DNA of 64,000 bases from Branchiibius hedensis. Its GTDB lineage: Bacteria; Actinomycetota; Actinomycetes; Actinomycetales; Dermatophilaceae. Below, piece by piece: positions 17,211 to 26,759 of this stretch. Below the pieces are notes generated by a model, which did not search any database, was not told the DNA's origin, and worked only from the letters and a program-made list of their open reading frames with translations. Where the stretch lies: NCBI RefSeq assembly GCF_900108585.1, contig NZ_UESZ01000002.1, positions 62,001 through 126,000 on the forward strand, given 5' to 3'. Within the stretch, counting starts at the first letter, position 1. Each line of letters begins with the position of its first letter. Both the position numbers and the translations under genes were made by a program.

Positions 17211-18514
17211 GCGACCGCCTGCGCTGCACGCGCCCGCATCGCGGTCAGCCACGGCTCGTTGTCCATACCGTCGGCGGCGAAATAGGACGCGGTCGCGTCG
17301 AGGGCTGCCTGGATGCTGCGGTCGAGTCGGTCGAGTGACGGGCTCTCAATCGCAAACTTCGCCGTGCGAAAACCGCTGTCGGACAATGGGGCACCGTGGA
17401 CCGCGACCTCATCGACCGCCTTCACGTCCGGCAGCGTCCGCAGCTGGCGTACGTCCACATGAGAGCGCACGAACCCGTGCCGACGGCCGAACGGGACGTA
17501 CAGGCACGCCGCGGCACGTGACGCCTGCGCAAAATGCGTGGGCACATCGGGCGACCGACCCAGCGCTAGAAGAAGCGCGATCGCGATCATGTCAGGACCT
17601 CCACGCATCGCGAACATTCGAGCTATGTCGCCACCCAGGCGACCGTTGACCTCGATCGCCTCTACAGCAGCATCGCTGACCTTCACCTCGGTGTGGGTGA
17701 TACGGTCACGCACACCGAGTGCGTCAAGCGACCGTTGCACGCACTCGAACACAGCCGCTGACTGCTCGCCGGGAACCCTGGACGGATATAGGATGCCGGT
17801 CTCGCGGACGGCGACCGGCCCAGGATCGGACGCCACCGCAATCGGTAGCTTGTCCACGATCGCCACATGGGTGCGGCTCGTGCCGATACTGACAGTCTCG
17901 ACGGACACGTAATCTGCGAGGGTCGGCACTTGCGAGGGATGGGCGCCAGAGGGGATCATCGTCTCCAACACAAGATCACCCCATGCGGTGCGGGTGGACA
18001 CCTGAACTGCCACGTCCACGGGCGTGTGCAGGAAGGCGACACCCGTACTTGAGTCGCTGCACCGCGGTTTAAGAACCGCGGGCAGCCCGAGGCTCTCGAC
18101 CGCGCTATGCAAGGCGACGGGACTATCAACAGCACGGCATTTGACCTGCGATCCCGCGCGGCGCAGCGCCTCTCGCTGGTGCAGCTTGTCCCAAGGAAAC
18201 GGAACGTCCGACGGGCCGGGGAGGCCACACCGCCGAGCGATCTCGTCCGTGCTGGTCACCTCGGCGTCGTGGAATGTCGTCACACCGGCAGGCGACGATT
18301 GACACACCACGTCTACCAGCATGTCGTCCGAGACGACGTACGTCGGAAGGAGGACACGAGCGGCATCCACGAGCGACGGCGCAGACGCTGCCACGGACTC
18401 GCGGATGTAGAGCTGCATAGGGACGACGGTGTGCGACGCGACCACTAGCTGACGCAGAGTGGCTGCTCCGCGGGGACGGTGGACCACTGCGAGCCGCCTT
18501 CGGTCACAAGCCAT
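17207..18514 (-). CDS. ATP-grasp ligase
   Basis: About 435 residues from the ATG at 18514, inside the last codons of the carrier-protein gene. LPAVLKPRCSDSSTGV is the phosphate-binding loop, DLVLETMI the hinge and VEAIEVNGRLGGDIAR the metal-binding Glu/Asn. The fold and length match L-amino acid ligases and peptide-forming ATP-grasp enzymes. Its position between a free carrier protein and an A domain suggests an amide-bond step outside the NRPS line. It shares the EVNGRLG motif with the second ATP-grasp enzyme at 2472-3716. Confidence 0.82.
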   Translation of the reverse strand: MACDRRRLAVVHRPRGAATLRQLVVASHTVVPMQLYIRESVAASAPSLVDAARVLLPTYVVSDDMLVDVVCQSSPAGVTTFHDAEVTSTDEIARRCGLPGPSDVPFPWDKLHQREALRRAGSQVKCRAVDSPVALHSAVESLGLPAVLKPRCSDSSTGVAFLHTPVDVAVQVSTRTAWGDLVLETMIPSGAHPSQVPTLADYVSVETVSIGTSRTHVAIVDKLPIAVASDPGPVAVRETGILYPSRVPGEQSAAVFECVQRSLDALGVRDRITHTEVKVSDAAVEAIEVNGRLGGDIARMFAMRGGPDMIAIALLLALGRSPDVPTHFAQASRAAACLYVPFGRRHGFVRSHVDVRQLRTLPDVKAVDEVAVHGAPLSDSGFRTAKFAIESPSLDRLDRSIQAALDATASYFAADGMDNEPWLTAMRARAAQAVA

Positions 18515-18746
18515 TTTCGGCGCACCGCTTCTTACACGCCTCGACCACGGCGCCCAGGGTCCCATCCAGGAACATCACGTCGATCGGGAACTCGATCTGC
18601 AGACGTCCTTCGACGCGGTGAGCTAATTCGACTGCCAACAGGGAGTCGCCACCCAACTCGAAGAAGTCGTCGTCCGTGCTGGATGTGACGACGCCCAGGG
18701 CAGAGCTCCACTCCTCCACAACGACGCTCGAAGCATCCTCACTCAT
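18504..18746 (-). CDS. free-standing carrier protein (T/PCP)
   Basis: 80 residues from the ATG at 18746, two bases after the NRPS stop. DDDFFELGGDSLLAVELA is a typical phosphopantetheine site with the Ser in GGDS, and the length is right for a single carrier domain. It would carry an activated amino acid loaded by the stand-alone A domain encoded just downstream and deliver it to a condensation domain or enzyme in trans. The longer upstream frame overlaps the NRPS and is ignored. Confidence 0.88.
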   Translation of the reverse strand: MSEDASSVVVEEWSSALGVVTSSTDDDFFELGGDSLLAVELAHRVEGRLQIEFPIDVMFLDGTLGAVVEACKKRCAENGL

Positions 18747-18748
18747 GG

Positions 18749-21745
18749 TCACTGCTGCCTTCCAAGGACGGGTATATCGGTCGTGGCAAGAAGCGAGCCG
18801 AAGAGGTCGTCCATCCGATCGAGCATATGGTCGACTTCTTGCGGCGAGAACCGGTGCGAACTCCATGTAATAGCGAACTCGAGCACGTCGTCGACGATGA
18901 TCGCACCAATCTCGAGCTCGTGAGGTCGGGGCATCTCCGGAGAGCGGTCGTGCCCCGGCGAGTCGACCAGCACCAACGGCGGTCGGCCGACTCCTGTCGT
19001 CGCCTCGGTGGACGTCCGACCGAGGTACGTCACCCCCACGCTGCTACTGTGCGCTCTGAGGCGATGTGCTCCGAAGGCTAGGTGGCCGTAACCGATCCCG
19101 TTGCGAGGGACGGAGTCCAGCCTCGCCTGAGCGAGGGTCAACCGCTCGGCAGGATCGAGCATGGAGTGGCACGGGGCTATGACGGGGAATTGAGCTGAGA
19201 ACCAACCGACGGTCCGAGAGACATCGGCGCCGGGAACAATGTCCTCGCGGCCGTGGGTCTCGAAGTCAACCAGGACCTCACCGCCTATTACCATGTCGAC
19301 TAGGGCGGCACCCGCAGCGGCGAGCACCGTTTCGGTGAGCGAATAGCCGCGGCGGCGGAGGTTGACGCGGAGGCGAGTTACCTCGTCCTGGCCGAGATAG
19401 CGGCTGGTCGTCTGTTGCGACGCCACGTCGTTCACTCCGTCCGCGTGGGTGACCATGAGGTGCCCCGTTGCCGTGTCGACGACGTTTCGCCAGTAGGGCA
19501 GCTCGTCATCGAATGCACCCTCCAGAGTCATGGCTCGGAGCGCCCGCGCCCATGAAGCGTACCGGGTGGATACCGGGAGTAGCTGCACGGGCAATTCCTC
19601 ACTGAGCTGCTGCGCCGCCATAGCGACGTCCTCGGCGAGCACCCGCATCGATAGCGGATCCATCACTAGGTGGTGTGCCGCAAGCAGTACCTTGTGGGAA
19701 CCGTCGGGTAGAAGCACACTGCATGCCGCGAAGAGTCTGTCCTTATCGAGTGCCACATCGGCCTGCGTCAGGCGCACGAGGCGGTCCAGGGCTCGGGCCG
19801 GGTCGACGTCTCGGTCTCGGAGGTCGACAGCGCGGACGAGCGGCGCCAGCGAGGCCGTGGTGGCGTTCGGCGGTCGCTGACTCCAGGTCCCATCCTCGCC
19901 AAGCGCAATTCGAGTCCGCAGCGCGTCGTGGTGGTCGGCGGCCGCTCCAATCGCCTGCACGACGACAGCAGGATCGAGGCGGATGTCGACGTCGTAGAGG
20001 CTTGCGAAGTTGTAGTGGCCTTGTCGCAGCTGCTCCATCTCGAGCAGCCAGAGCTGGATAGGAAGTAATGGCACGTCGCCGCCGACCGAAGTACCCGCCG
20101 ACGCCACGACGGGCCCCGAGGGCACGGGCGCGGCCTCCGCTCGCTGGCTTAACTCCCTCACCGTCTGGGCGAGGAAGATGTCCCGCGGCCTCAGGCACAG
20201 TCCCGCGGCCTTGGCACCCGCCACGACGCGCAACCCAAGCAGCGAGTCACCGCCAAGGTCGAAGAAGTTTTCGTCAAGCCCCACGGAGTCCAGGCGCAGG
20301 ACGCCTCGCCAGATCTCGGCGAGGATTGCATCCGTCGACGTAGCAACGGTACGCACGGGGTGAGCTGGCGCGGGCAGCCCGCCCACGCCAGCCGACGCAT
20401 AATCGCGGACCGGTGACCTGAGGACGATCGACTCCACGGCCACAGTGGGATCACTGCTGCACGCCGTCAAGACCGAGCCGAAGTCTTCGAGCAACGACGC
20501 GGCACTCTCGGCGTCCCACAGGTCTGACGAGTAATCCATCACCACCACGAATTCGCCGGCCTCCTCGTGGACCGAGAGCGACAGGTCCAGGGCACTGCTC
20601 TCGCCCCCGAAATCAAGGTCGCTCACCTGTACCCCTCGAAGTCGGACGCCGACCGCGCCGTTGTCCGGTTGAAGCGTCAGAGCGTGCTGGAAGACAGGGT
20701 GTGCCGACAGCGAGCGAGGCGGCGCTACCGCATCAACCACCAGCTCGAACGGGATCTGATCGTGGCGATAGGTCGTAAGTGCACTGCGCCGAACATCCTC
20801 GAGCAGTTCGTCGAAGCCAATGCCGGACCGGTAGCAGGAGCGGAAAACGACCTCATTTACGAAGTGACCGATCATCTCGTGGGTCGCCGGGTCCTGCCGA
20901 CCTGAGGTCCCTCCACCGATACAGAAGGACTGTTGGCCAGACAGCCGACCGGCCAGCAGCTGGAACGCAGCGAGGAGGAACATATACGGCGTCGCGCGAG
21001 CCGCACTCGCTTGGGCGCGCAGACTCGCGGACAGGTCGACCGGCAGGCGTAGACGCTGGCGGCCTGTGCGCCCGCTTAGGACCTCGGGTCTTGGTCGGTC
21101 GGTCGGCAGTGAGAGCAGCGGGTCCGCTCCGGCGAGATGACCGACCCAGAACCGCTTTTCGGCCAGAAAGTCGCCGTGCTCGGCGGAGGACTGCTCACGC
21201 AGAGCATGCTCGTGGTACTGCGGCGCCGGGCTGTCTGGACCGACACCCCCCACACCGAGGTGCCGGTCGTAGGCCGCGGCGAGCTCGTCCGCGAAGATTC
21301 CGAACGACCACCCGTCGAATACGATGTGGTGGAAGTCGAGCAATAGCAGGTGCTCATCCACGGCTCGCACCAGCGTGGCCCGCACCAGGCATTCGGCAAA
21401 GTCGAAACGCTCGTCGCCTTGACGGGTTGCGATGCCGGCGGCAATCCGGCGCCGTTCCCCCACATCCACACGGGTGAGATCGACCACAGCCACCGGGAAC
21501 GTGCGGTCGCGGTGCAATAGCACTGGCCCGGAGTCGCCCTGCGTGATTGTCGCTGTGAGGATCGGGTGACGCCGACCAACATCGTCCAGGGCATGGAGCA
21601 GGGCGCCTTCGTCCAACTCTCCCTCCAGGCGCACGTGTACCGGGAACGAGTACGCACCAACGCCGAGTTCCTGAATGAAGTGCAGGCGCCGCTGGGCGAA
21701 CGACAGGGGGAAGCCCTTCGCCGTGGCGATCACCCCGTCGCTCAT
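18749..21745 (-). CDS. NRPS with C-T-E domains and no A domain
   Basis: 998 residues. A condensation domain comes first (HHIVFDG at about 139-145), then a carrier domain (FFDLGGDSLLGL, Ser about 501), then a second condensation-fold domain from about residue 560. This last one has epimerization-domain traits: LPIQLWLLEM at its start, HHLVMDP at 691, an ETHGRED motif with the Glu, and RTVGWFSAQFPV. The E signature is slightly altered, with Pro for Gly after HHxxxD. With no A domain, the T must be loaded in trans. The module would condense the PKS product with an amino acid and make it D-configured. Confidence 0.85.
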   Translation of the reverse strand: MSDGVIATAKGFPLSFAQRRLHFIQELGVGAYSFPVHVRLEGELDEGALLHALDDVGRRHPILTATITQGDSGPVLLHRDRTFPVAVVDLTRVDVGERRRIAAGIATRQGDERFDFAECLVRATLVRAVDEHLLLLDFHHIVFDGWSFGIFADELAAAYDRHLGVGGVGPDSPAPQYHEHALREQSSAEHGDFLAEKRFWVGHLAGADPLLSLPTDRPRPEVLSGRTGRQRLRLPVDLSASLRAQASAARATPYMFLLAAFQLLAGRLSGQQSFCIGGGTSGRQDPATHEMIGHFVNEVVFRSCYRSGIGFDELLEDVRRSALTTYRHDQIPFELVVDAVAPPRSLSAHPVFQHALTLQPDNGAVGVRLRGVQVSDLDFGGESSALDLSLSVHEEAGEFVVVMDYSSDLWDAESAASLLEDFGSVLTACSSDPTVAVESIVLRSPVRDYASAGVGGLPAPAHPVRTVATSTDAILAEIWRGVLRLDSVGLDENFFDLGGDSLLGLRVVAGAKAAGLCLRPRDIFLAQTVRELSQRAEAAPVPSGPVVASAGTSVGGDVPLLPIQLWLLEMEQLRQGHYNFASLYDVDIRLDPAVVVQAIGAAADHHDALRTRIALGEDGTWSQRPPNATTASLAPLVRAVDLRDRDVDPARALDRLVRLTQADVALDKDRLFAACSVLLPDGSHKVLLAAHHLVMDPLSMRVLAEDVAMAAQQLSEELPVQLLPVSTRYASWARALRAMTLEGAFDDELPYWRNVVDTATGHLMVTHADGVNDVASQQTTSRYLGQDEVTRLRVNLRRRGYSLTETVLAAAGAALVDMVIGGEVLVDFETHGREDIVPGADVSRTVGWFSAQFPVIAPCHSMLDPAERLTLAQARLDSVPRNGIGYGHLAFGAHRLRAHSSSVGVTYLGRTSTEATTGVGRPPLVLVDSPGHDRSPEMPRPHELEIGAIIVDDVLEFAITWSSHRFSPQEVDHMLDRMDDLFGSLLATTDIPVLGRQQ

Positions 21746-22935
21746 GCCCGACCACCTACTGACGCGGAAAGCCTTTTCCTGGTCACCTCAGCCGCATAGC
21801 CTTTGAAGGACATCACCTCGACGGTGAGCTCTACCGCCTCGTCGGCCGATGCGGCCCGAGCGGTGCCGTCCTGCGGTCCTGCGGTCAGCAGGTTACGCAG
21901 TGCTGAGAGGCAGTGCTTTCCTCGCTCAAGCTGAGCGGCGGTCATCTCGACGGTGGAGGGGGTGCTGGCGACCAGGCGGAGGCCCGCCGCAGCGAGCTGA
22001 CGGGAGTCTCCGCTCGGCTGCCGAGTCGGTGCGACAATCGCCTGCACCGCAGGCAGACCGTCCGCGCCGACCGACACGGCCTCCACGCCATCGACCAGCG
22101 CACGGACAAGGTCACGGAGCACGGAACCAGCCCCAAGCTCCACAGCTGGCCGCTGCCCGTGCGCGACGGCCCGGGCCACGGCAAGCGGCCAGTCGACCGG
22201 CTCTAGCAACGCCCCGACCACGCGGTCCCGGACGTCGCGCTCATCGGTGATCACCTCGCCGTCAACGCACGAGATCACAGGAACGGTCGAGGTCTGTACA
22301 GGGATCGACTCGACCATGGCTCGCAGCGGCAGTACGGCATCGCGCATCAGCGGGCTGTGCGCCGCGACCGTGATGGGAAGCATGTGCGTCGTCGCGTCGA
22401 GCCGGGCGACCTCCGCGCAGACCCGCTCGACTGCTGCCACTGCTCCGCTGATCGTGCACTGACCGGTCAGGTTGCGGGTGGCCACAGCGACCTCGCCAGC
22501 ATCGCCCGCGCATACATCGTCGACCGTGGCGTGGCCCAACCCAAAGACGACAGCCATCGCCCCCGGTTCGCACCTGCCCATGGCCTCGCCCCGACACCTC
22601 GCAAGCGCGATTGCATCAGCTGCCTCGATAGCTCCGGAGGCCGACAGTGCCACCACCTCGCCCAGGCTGTGGCCGAGGGCGACAGCGTGCGCCAGACCGG
22701 TCCACTGCCGGACAGCGGCGATCGCGGCCAGACCGAAGGTCGTGATCACCGGCTGGACGATCTCTGGCCTGCTCAGCTCGCCGTGACGATTCTCCGCCGC
22801 GCGCAGGAGATCGATCCCAAGCACGTCGCCAGCCAGCTCGTACGTCGTGGCGGCTGCCGTGCTGAGTGCGACCAGTTCGCGCCCCATCCCGGGTCGCTGC
22901 GACCCCTGTCCCGAGAAAAGAGCCAGGTAGCTCAC
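21742..22935 (-). CDS. discrete malonyl-type acyltransferase (trans-AT)
   Basis: 397 residues, FabD-like for the first ~290. FSGQGSQRPGMG is the N-terminal AT signature, ALGHSLGEVVALS carries the catalytic Ser, and TVAAHSPLM holds the catalytic His. The C-terminal ~90 residues are an extension of unknown role. Both PKS proteins encoded just upstream lack an AT, so this protein should load their carrier domains in trans, probably with malonyl units. A GTG start overlaps the PKS stop by four bases. Confidence 0.9.
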   Translation of the reverse strand: MSYLALFSGQGSQRPGMGRELVALSTAAATTYELAGDVLGIDLLRAAENRHGELSRPEIVQPVITTFGLAAIAAVRQWTGLAHAVALGHSLGEVVALSASGAIEAADAIALARCRGEAMGRCEPGAMAVVFGLGHATVDDVCAGDAGEVAVATRNLTGQCTISGAVAAVERVCAEVARLDATTHMLPITVAAHSPLMRDAVLPLRAMVESIPVQTSTVPVISCVDGEVITDERDVRDRVVGALLEPVDWPLAVARAVAHGQRPAVELGAGSVLRDLVRALVDGVEAVSVGADGLPAVQAIVAPTRQPSGDSRQLAAAGLRLVASTPSTVEMTAAQLERGKHCLSALRNLLTAGPQDGTARAASADEAVELTVEVMSFKGYAAEVTRKRLSASVGGRA

Positions 22936-25900
22936 GGGGATTCCAGACCGGCAGGGTCCGCCAGAAGCTCCGCTGCGCTGGACGCTTCCAGTTCCCCACG
23001 GGCTACCAGCTCGATGATGCGGTCGAGGTCGCCAGTGTCGCCCCCGCCATCCTGCGCCGCGGGTACGTCCACGGGATCCGGGGTGTGCAAGGTTGCGACC
23101 AAGTCGTCGTACACCGGTGAAGAGTAGAGAGTCGCAACGTCCAGCCGCAGGCCGGGCGCGGCCTTGGCGACCAGGTACACGAACCGGATGGCGCTCAGCG
23201 ACGAGCCGCCGGCCGTGAAGAAGTTCGTCCGCGGTTCCGGTGGACTGCCGAGGGTGTCAACCCACGCGTTACGCAGAACTCCCTTGACGTCCGCAAGGAC
23301 GGGAAGCTGCGACCCGAGGTCGGGCGCCGGCCTCGCCTCATTGGGAAGCACGTCGTCGGACAGCGGGATGCGCAGCACCGGTCGCAGGTAGCGCACCTCC
23401 TCGGGGTCGAAACGTGCGACGACGTCCAAGGCGTGCGCATCGTTGAGGAACCGGCGTAACACCTCGCGGAACTCGCTCAGATCGATGGGCGGGATCGGGC
23501 TGCGTGCGACGAAGTCGGACTTGTCGCCTAGGATCAGCGGCAGATTGATCGTGTAGGCCGGGATGACGTGCCGGCTGAGCCAGGCGGGCGCGGAGTCGAG
23601 GAAGAGGTTAGCGCCACAACACTCCGCGGCACCCTTGGTGCCACTCATCGACGAGATCGAGGAGAACATCACCAGGAATTCGGACTGAACGCGGGCGAGT
23701 TGGTGGGCGAACGCCGTTGTCCCTATGAGCCGGTTTTCGAGGCCAGCGGCGTACTCCTCGACGGTGAGATCAACCACCCACTTGTGAAACAGCTGCTTCG
23801 TGAGCATGAACCCGCCGACCGGCGGTCCGATCGTGGCAACGATATGGTCGAATGCGCGGGAGAGCGAGTCGCAATCGACGACATCTGCGACCACGGCGTG
23901 GACGCGGACCCCCGTACGTTCCGCCTCGCGCAAAGCCTCCACCAGCCTGGCTTGGTCCTCGGTCAGCTCTCCTGGGCTGTCCCAGAGGGTCCGGTCCGGT
24001 ACTCCCGAGCGCGACAACATCACCACGTCGCGGGCCCCGCGCTCCCCGAGGACCCGCGCGACGTGCGGCCCAAGGTTCCCTGTTCCCCCTGCGATCACGT
24101 AGACGCCGTTCGTCCGGATCGGCAGAGCATGACCGGTGCCGGGCTCACGTCGCCGAACGAGCTTGCGGTAACGCTTCCCCGAGCGGTACGCGACCAGAGG
24201 GATGCGGTCGGCCGGAGGAACCAGAAGCTCGGCTGCGATGTCGGACGCGAGGCCGTGACCGTCATGGTCGAGGGAGAGTTCCCGGACGTGCGGGTTCTCC
24301 TGCGAGAGGACGCGGCTGAGCCCGAACGCTGTGGCCCGCGTCGGGTCGAACCGGTCCTCGGGCACGACGGGGTGCGCGGGCTCGGTAACTACTACGAGGT
24401 CGACGGGCGCGTCCATATCGAGGACAGCCAGTGCCCGACCCAAGTGGAACAATGCAAGCGCGCCCCATTCCTGCCCGGCCCGCACGTGCGAGGGGGAACT
24501 CGCGCTGACCTCGTCGCGTCGCACGACGTGGACCACGGCTCCGAGGCGACGACTGCGCTCACCGAGCCGGTCGATCAGTTCCTGGTACGAGTTCGGGTCA
24601 GCCAGGGACACCTCGGCGCCGCTGGCGGATCGGTCGTGCTGGTCCGTCACCTCGGCCACAACGACCTCGAACCCGACGTCGGCCAGGGCCTGGCTCACCT
24701 CAGGCCCGAGCGTGTCACCGACGCGCACTAGGACAAGCGCGACCTCACCGTCTCGCCGTGCCTTCAACGACACGACCGGCTCCGTCGGCTCCCAGTCCGC
24801 TGCAAAGAACAGATCGTCCACATCGGTGTGATTGGGTCGTCGAGCGGACTCCGGCCAGATCCGGCGGGTCGTTAACGGCTCGGGCGGCAGGATGATGCCG
24901 GCAGAGTCAGGCGCTGAGATCGTGGCTCCGTCGCCGCAATTCTCGTCCCCCGCAGCCCAAGCGGCGATTGGGTTCCCCATGCCTCGCCCGGCGACATGGC
25001 TGCGGATCCGCTTGCGGTTCTCCGCGCAGTCGCCGACCCAGATGCCCTGCTCCGGGAAGTGGTCGGGCACTCGGTCGAAGGCGCGCACCTCGCCAAGCCG
25101 GTCGAGTTTGACCGTGAGATCGGTAAGGTCGGTCGCCTCGATCGCGACCCGTGCCTCCCGCTCCGGTCGCATCGCCAGGGTGTGAGCCACGTCGACCAAG
25201 CGCACCGGTACTCGCTCGATCGCCGCACGCAGTCGGCGCACGGACTCCCAGACCGCCCATCTGGTCGGCGCGGATAACTTTACGACGCTCGGAAGGTCCG
25301 CACAGCCCTGACCGTCGGGCGACCACTGCGGCACCCACTCCTCGAGGATGACGTGGACGTTGGTCCCGCTCAACCCGAGTGAGGAGACCGCGGCCCGGCG
25401 AGGATGACCTGCCCGGGCAGGAAAGGTGCGCTCGTCGTGGTGTACCTCCAGTGGCGTCGAGGCCCAGTCGACGGTCGCGCTCGGGCGATCAAGCCCTGCG
25501 AGTCCCGGGAGTCGGCGGTACCGAAGTCGAAGGATCGCTGCCAGGCAGCCGGCCAGGCCCGCGGCATCGCCCAAGTGTCCGACGACGGTCTTGATCGAGC
25601 CCAGACTGATCGACGATGCTACCTGGGGGTCAAGGTCGAGCCCGCGCGTCAGCGCGTCGATCTCGACCACGTCACCGAGAGGGGTGCCAGCGCCGTGTCC
25701 CTCTACGTAGCCGATCGACTCCGGAGTGATGCCAGCCTCAGCCAGCGCTGCCTGCACCGCGGCGCGGTGGGCGTCGGGGTTGGGTGCTGCCATTCCTATC
25801 GAGGTGCCATCGTTCACCATCGCTGAAGCGGCCACGACGGCACTGATCGGAGCGTTTCGTCTAACCGCATCGGCCTTGCGACTCAGGACGACGCACACGC

Positions 25901-26759
25901 CTCCCTCCCCCCATACGATGCCGTCGGCGCGATCGTCGTACGCGCTGCACCGGCCACGCGGGCTGCGAACGAAGTGATCGGCACCATCGTCCTCAAAACC
26001 GAACATACTTAGGCTGATGCCCGCCACGATCGCCAGGTCACAATCGCCCACCTGGAGCGCTCTACGCGCCAGGTGCAGTGCCGACAACGAGGAGGAGCAG
26101 GTGCTGTCGACGTTGACGACGGGACCTCGCAGGTCCCAGGTATAGGCAAGCCGGTACGCAGCGTTCGCGGGGATTGCGGACAGGAACGCGCGTTCGTCGG
26201 GGTCGCTGAGGAGGCGCAGGTAGTCGAACCCACCGTCGGGTTGGTAAGCCAGGAAGACACCGGTCCGGCTGTGCGCCAACGTCGACGGATCGATGTTCGA
26301 CGAGGTTAGGGCCTCGTGGCCCAGCATCAAGGCGAGCCGTTCCACCGGTCCGAGCATCTGAGCATCGAAGGTGCTTATCCCAAACGCTTCGTTGTCGAAC
26401 TGCTCGATGCCGTCCAGCCACGACCCCACGCAGCTCTCCAGGTCGACGTACGAGGGGACGCCCACCGCGCCCGCCACCAGATCGAACCGTGAGCGGGGGA
26501 ATGAGCCGACGAGATCACGTCGCTCAAGGAGGGCCTCCCAGAGCTCGTCGTTGCCGTTGATGCCGGATAGCCGGACCGAGGTTCCGAGAACGGCGACAGG
26601 TTCGGCGGCGACTCCCAGGATCTCGGGGGCAGCAGCCGGGCGGGGCTTGGCTCTGGCTTCCGCAGCCGGTTCTCCCAGTAGCTGCTCGGCGACGCCGGAC
26701 GAGATCTCGCCGGAGGAGAGCCAGCGCAGCACGTCCTCGGAGTCGATCCTGATCGTCAT
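22932..26759 (-). CDS. AT-less PKS module KS-KR-ACP
   Basis: 1275 residues. A short N-terminal helix motif (VLRWLSSGEISSGVAEQLL) precedes a ketosynthase with active Cys in DSTCSSSLSALH (about 221) and the two His in EGHGAGT and TVVGHLGDAAG. There is no AT. A ketoreductase-like region follows: nucleotide motif IAGGTGNLGPHVARVL is intact, but the catalytic Tyr position in the usual YAAAN motif is Cys (AECCGAN, codon at 23619-23621) and the usual Lys seems absent, so reduction is doubtful. An ACP (FFTAGGSSLSAIRF) and a second helix motif (IIELVARGELEASSAAELL) end the protein. Confidence 0.9.
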   Translation of the reverse strand: MTIRIDSEDVLRWLSSGEISSGVAEQLLGEPAAEARAKPRPAAAPEILGVAAEPVAVLGTSVRLSGINGNDELWEALLERRDLVGSFPRSRFDLVAGAVGVPSYVDLESCVGSWLDGIEQFDNEAFGISTFDAQMLGPVERLALMLGHEALTSSNIDPSTLAHSRTGVFLAYQPDGGFDYLRLLSDPDERAFLSAIPANAAYRLAYTWDLRGPVVNVDSTCSSSLSALHLARRALQVGDCDLAIVAGISLSMFGFEDDGADHFVRSPRGRCSAYDDRADGIVWGEGGVCVVLSRKADAVRRNAPISAVVAASAMVNDGTSIGMAAPNPDAHRAAVQAALAEAGITPESIGYVEGHGAGTPLGDVVEIDALTRGLDLDPQVASSISLGSIKTVVGHLGDAAGLAGCLAAILRLRYRRLPGLAGLDRPSATVDWASTPLEVHHDERTFPARAGHPRRAAVSSLGLSGTNVHVILEEWVPQWSPDGQGCADLPSVVKLSAPTRWAVWESVRRLRAAIERVPVRLVDVAHTLAMRPEREARVAIEATDLTDLTVKLDRLGEVRAFDRVPDHFPEQGIWVGDCAENRKRIRSHVAGRGMGNPIAAWAAGDENCGDGATISAPDSAGIILPPEPLTTRRIWPESARRPNHTDVDDLFFAADWEPTEPVVSLKARRDGEVALVLVRVGDTLGPEVSQALADVGFEVVVAEVTDQHDRSASGAEVSLADPNSYQELIDRLGERSRRLGAVVHVVRRDEVSASSPSHVRAGQEWGALALFHLGRALAVLDMDAPVDLVVVTEPAHPVVPEDRFDPTRATAFGLSRVLSQENPHVRELSLDHDGHGLASDIAAELLVPPADRIPLVAYRSGKRYRKLVRRREPGTGHALPIRTNGVYVIAGGTGNLGPHVARVLGERGARDVVMLSRSGVPDRTLWDSPGELTEDQARLVEALREAERTGVRVHAVVADVVDCDSLSRAFDHIVATIGPPVGGFMLTKQLFHKWVVDLTVEEYAAGLENRLIGTTAFAHQLARVQSEFLVMFSSISSMSGTKGAAECCGANLFLDSAPAWLSRHVIPAYTINLPLILGDKSDFVARSPIPPIDLSEFREVLRRFLNDAHALDVVARFDPEEVRYLRPVLRIPLSDDVLPNEARPAPDLGSQLPVLADVKGVLRNAWVDTLGSPPEPRTNFFTAGGSSLSAIRFVYLVAKAAPGLRLDVATLYSSPVYDDLVATLHTPDPVDVPAAQDGGGDTGDLDRIIELVARGELEASSAAELLADPAGLESP

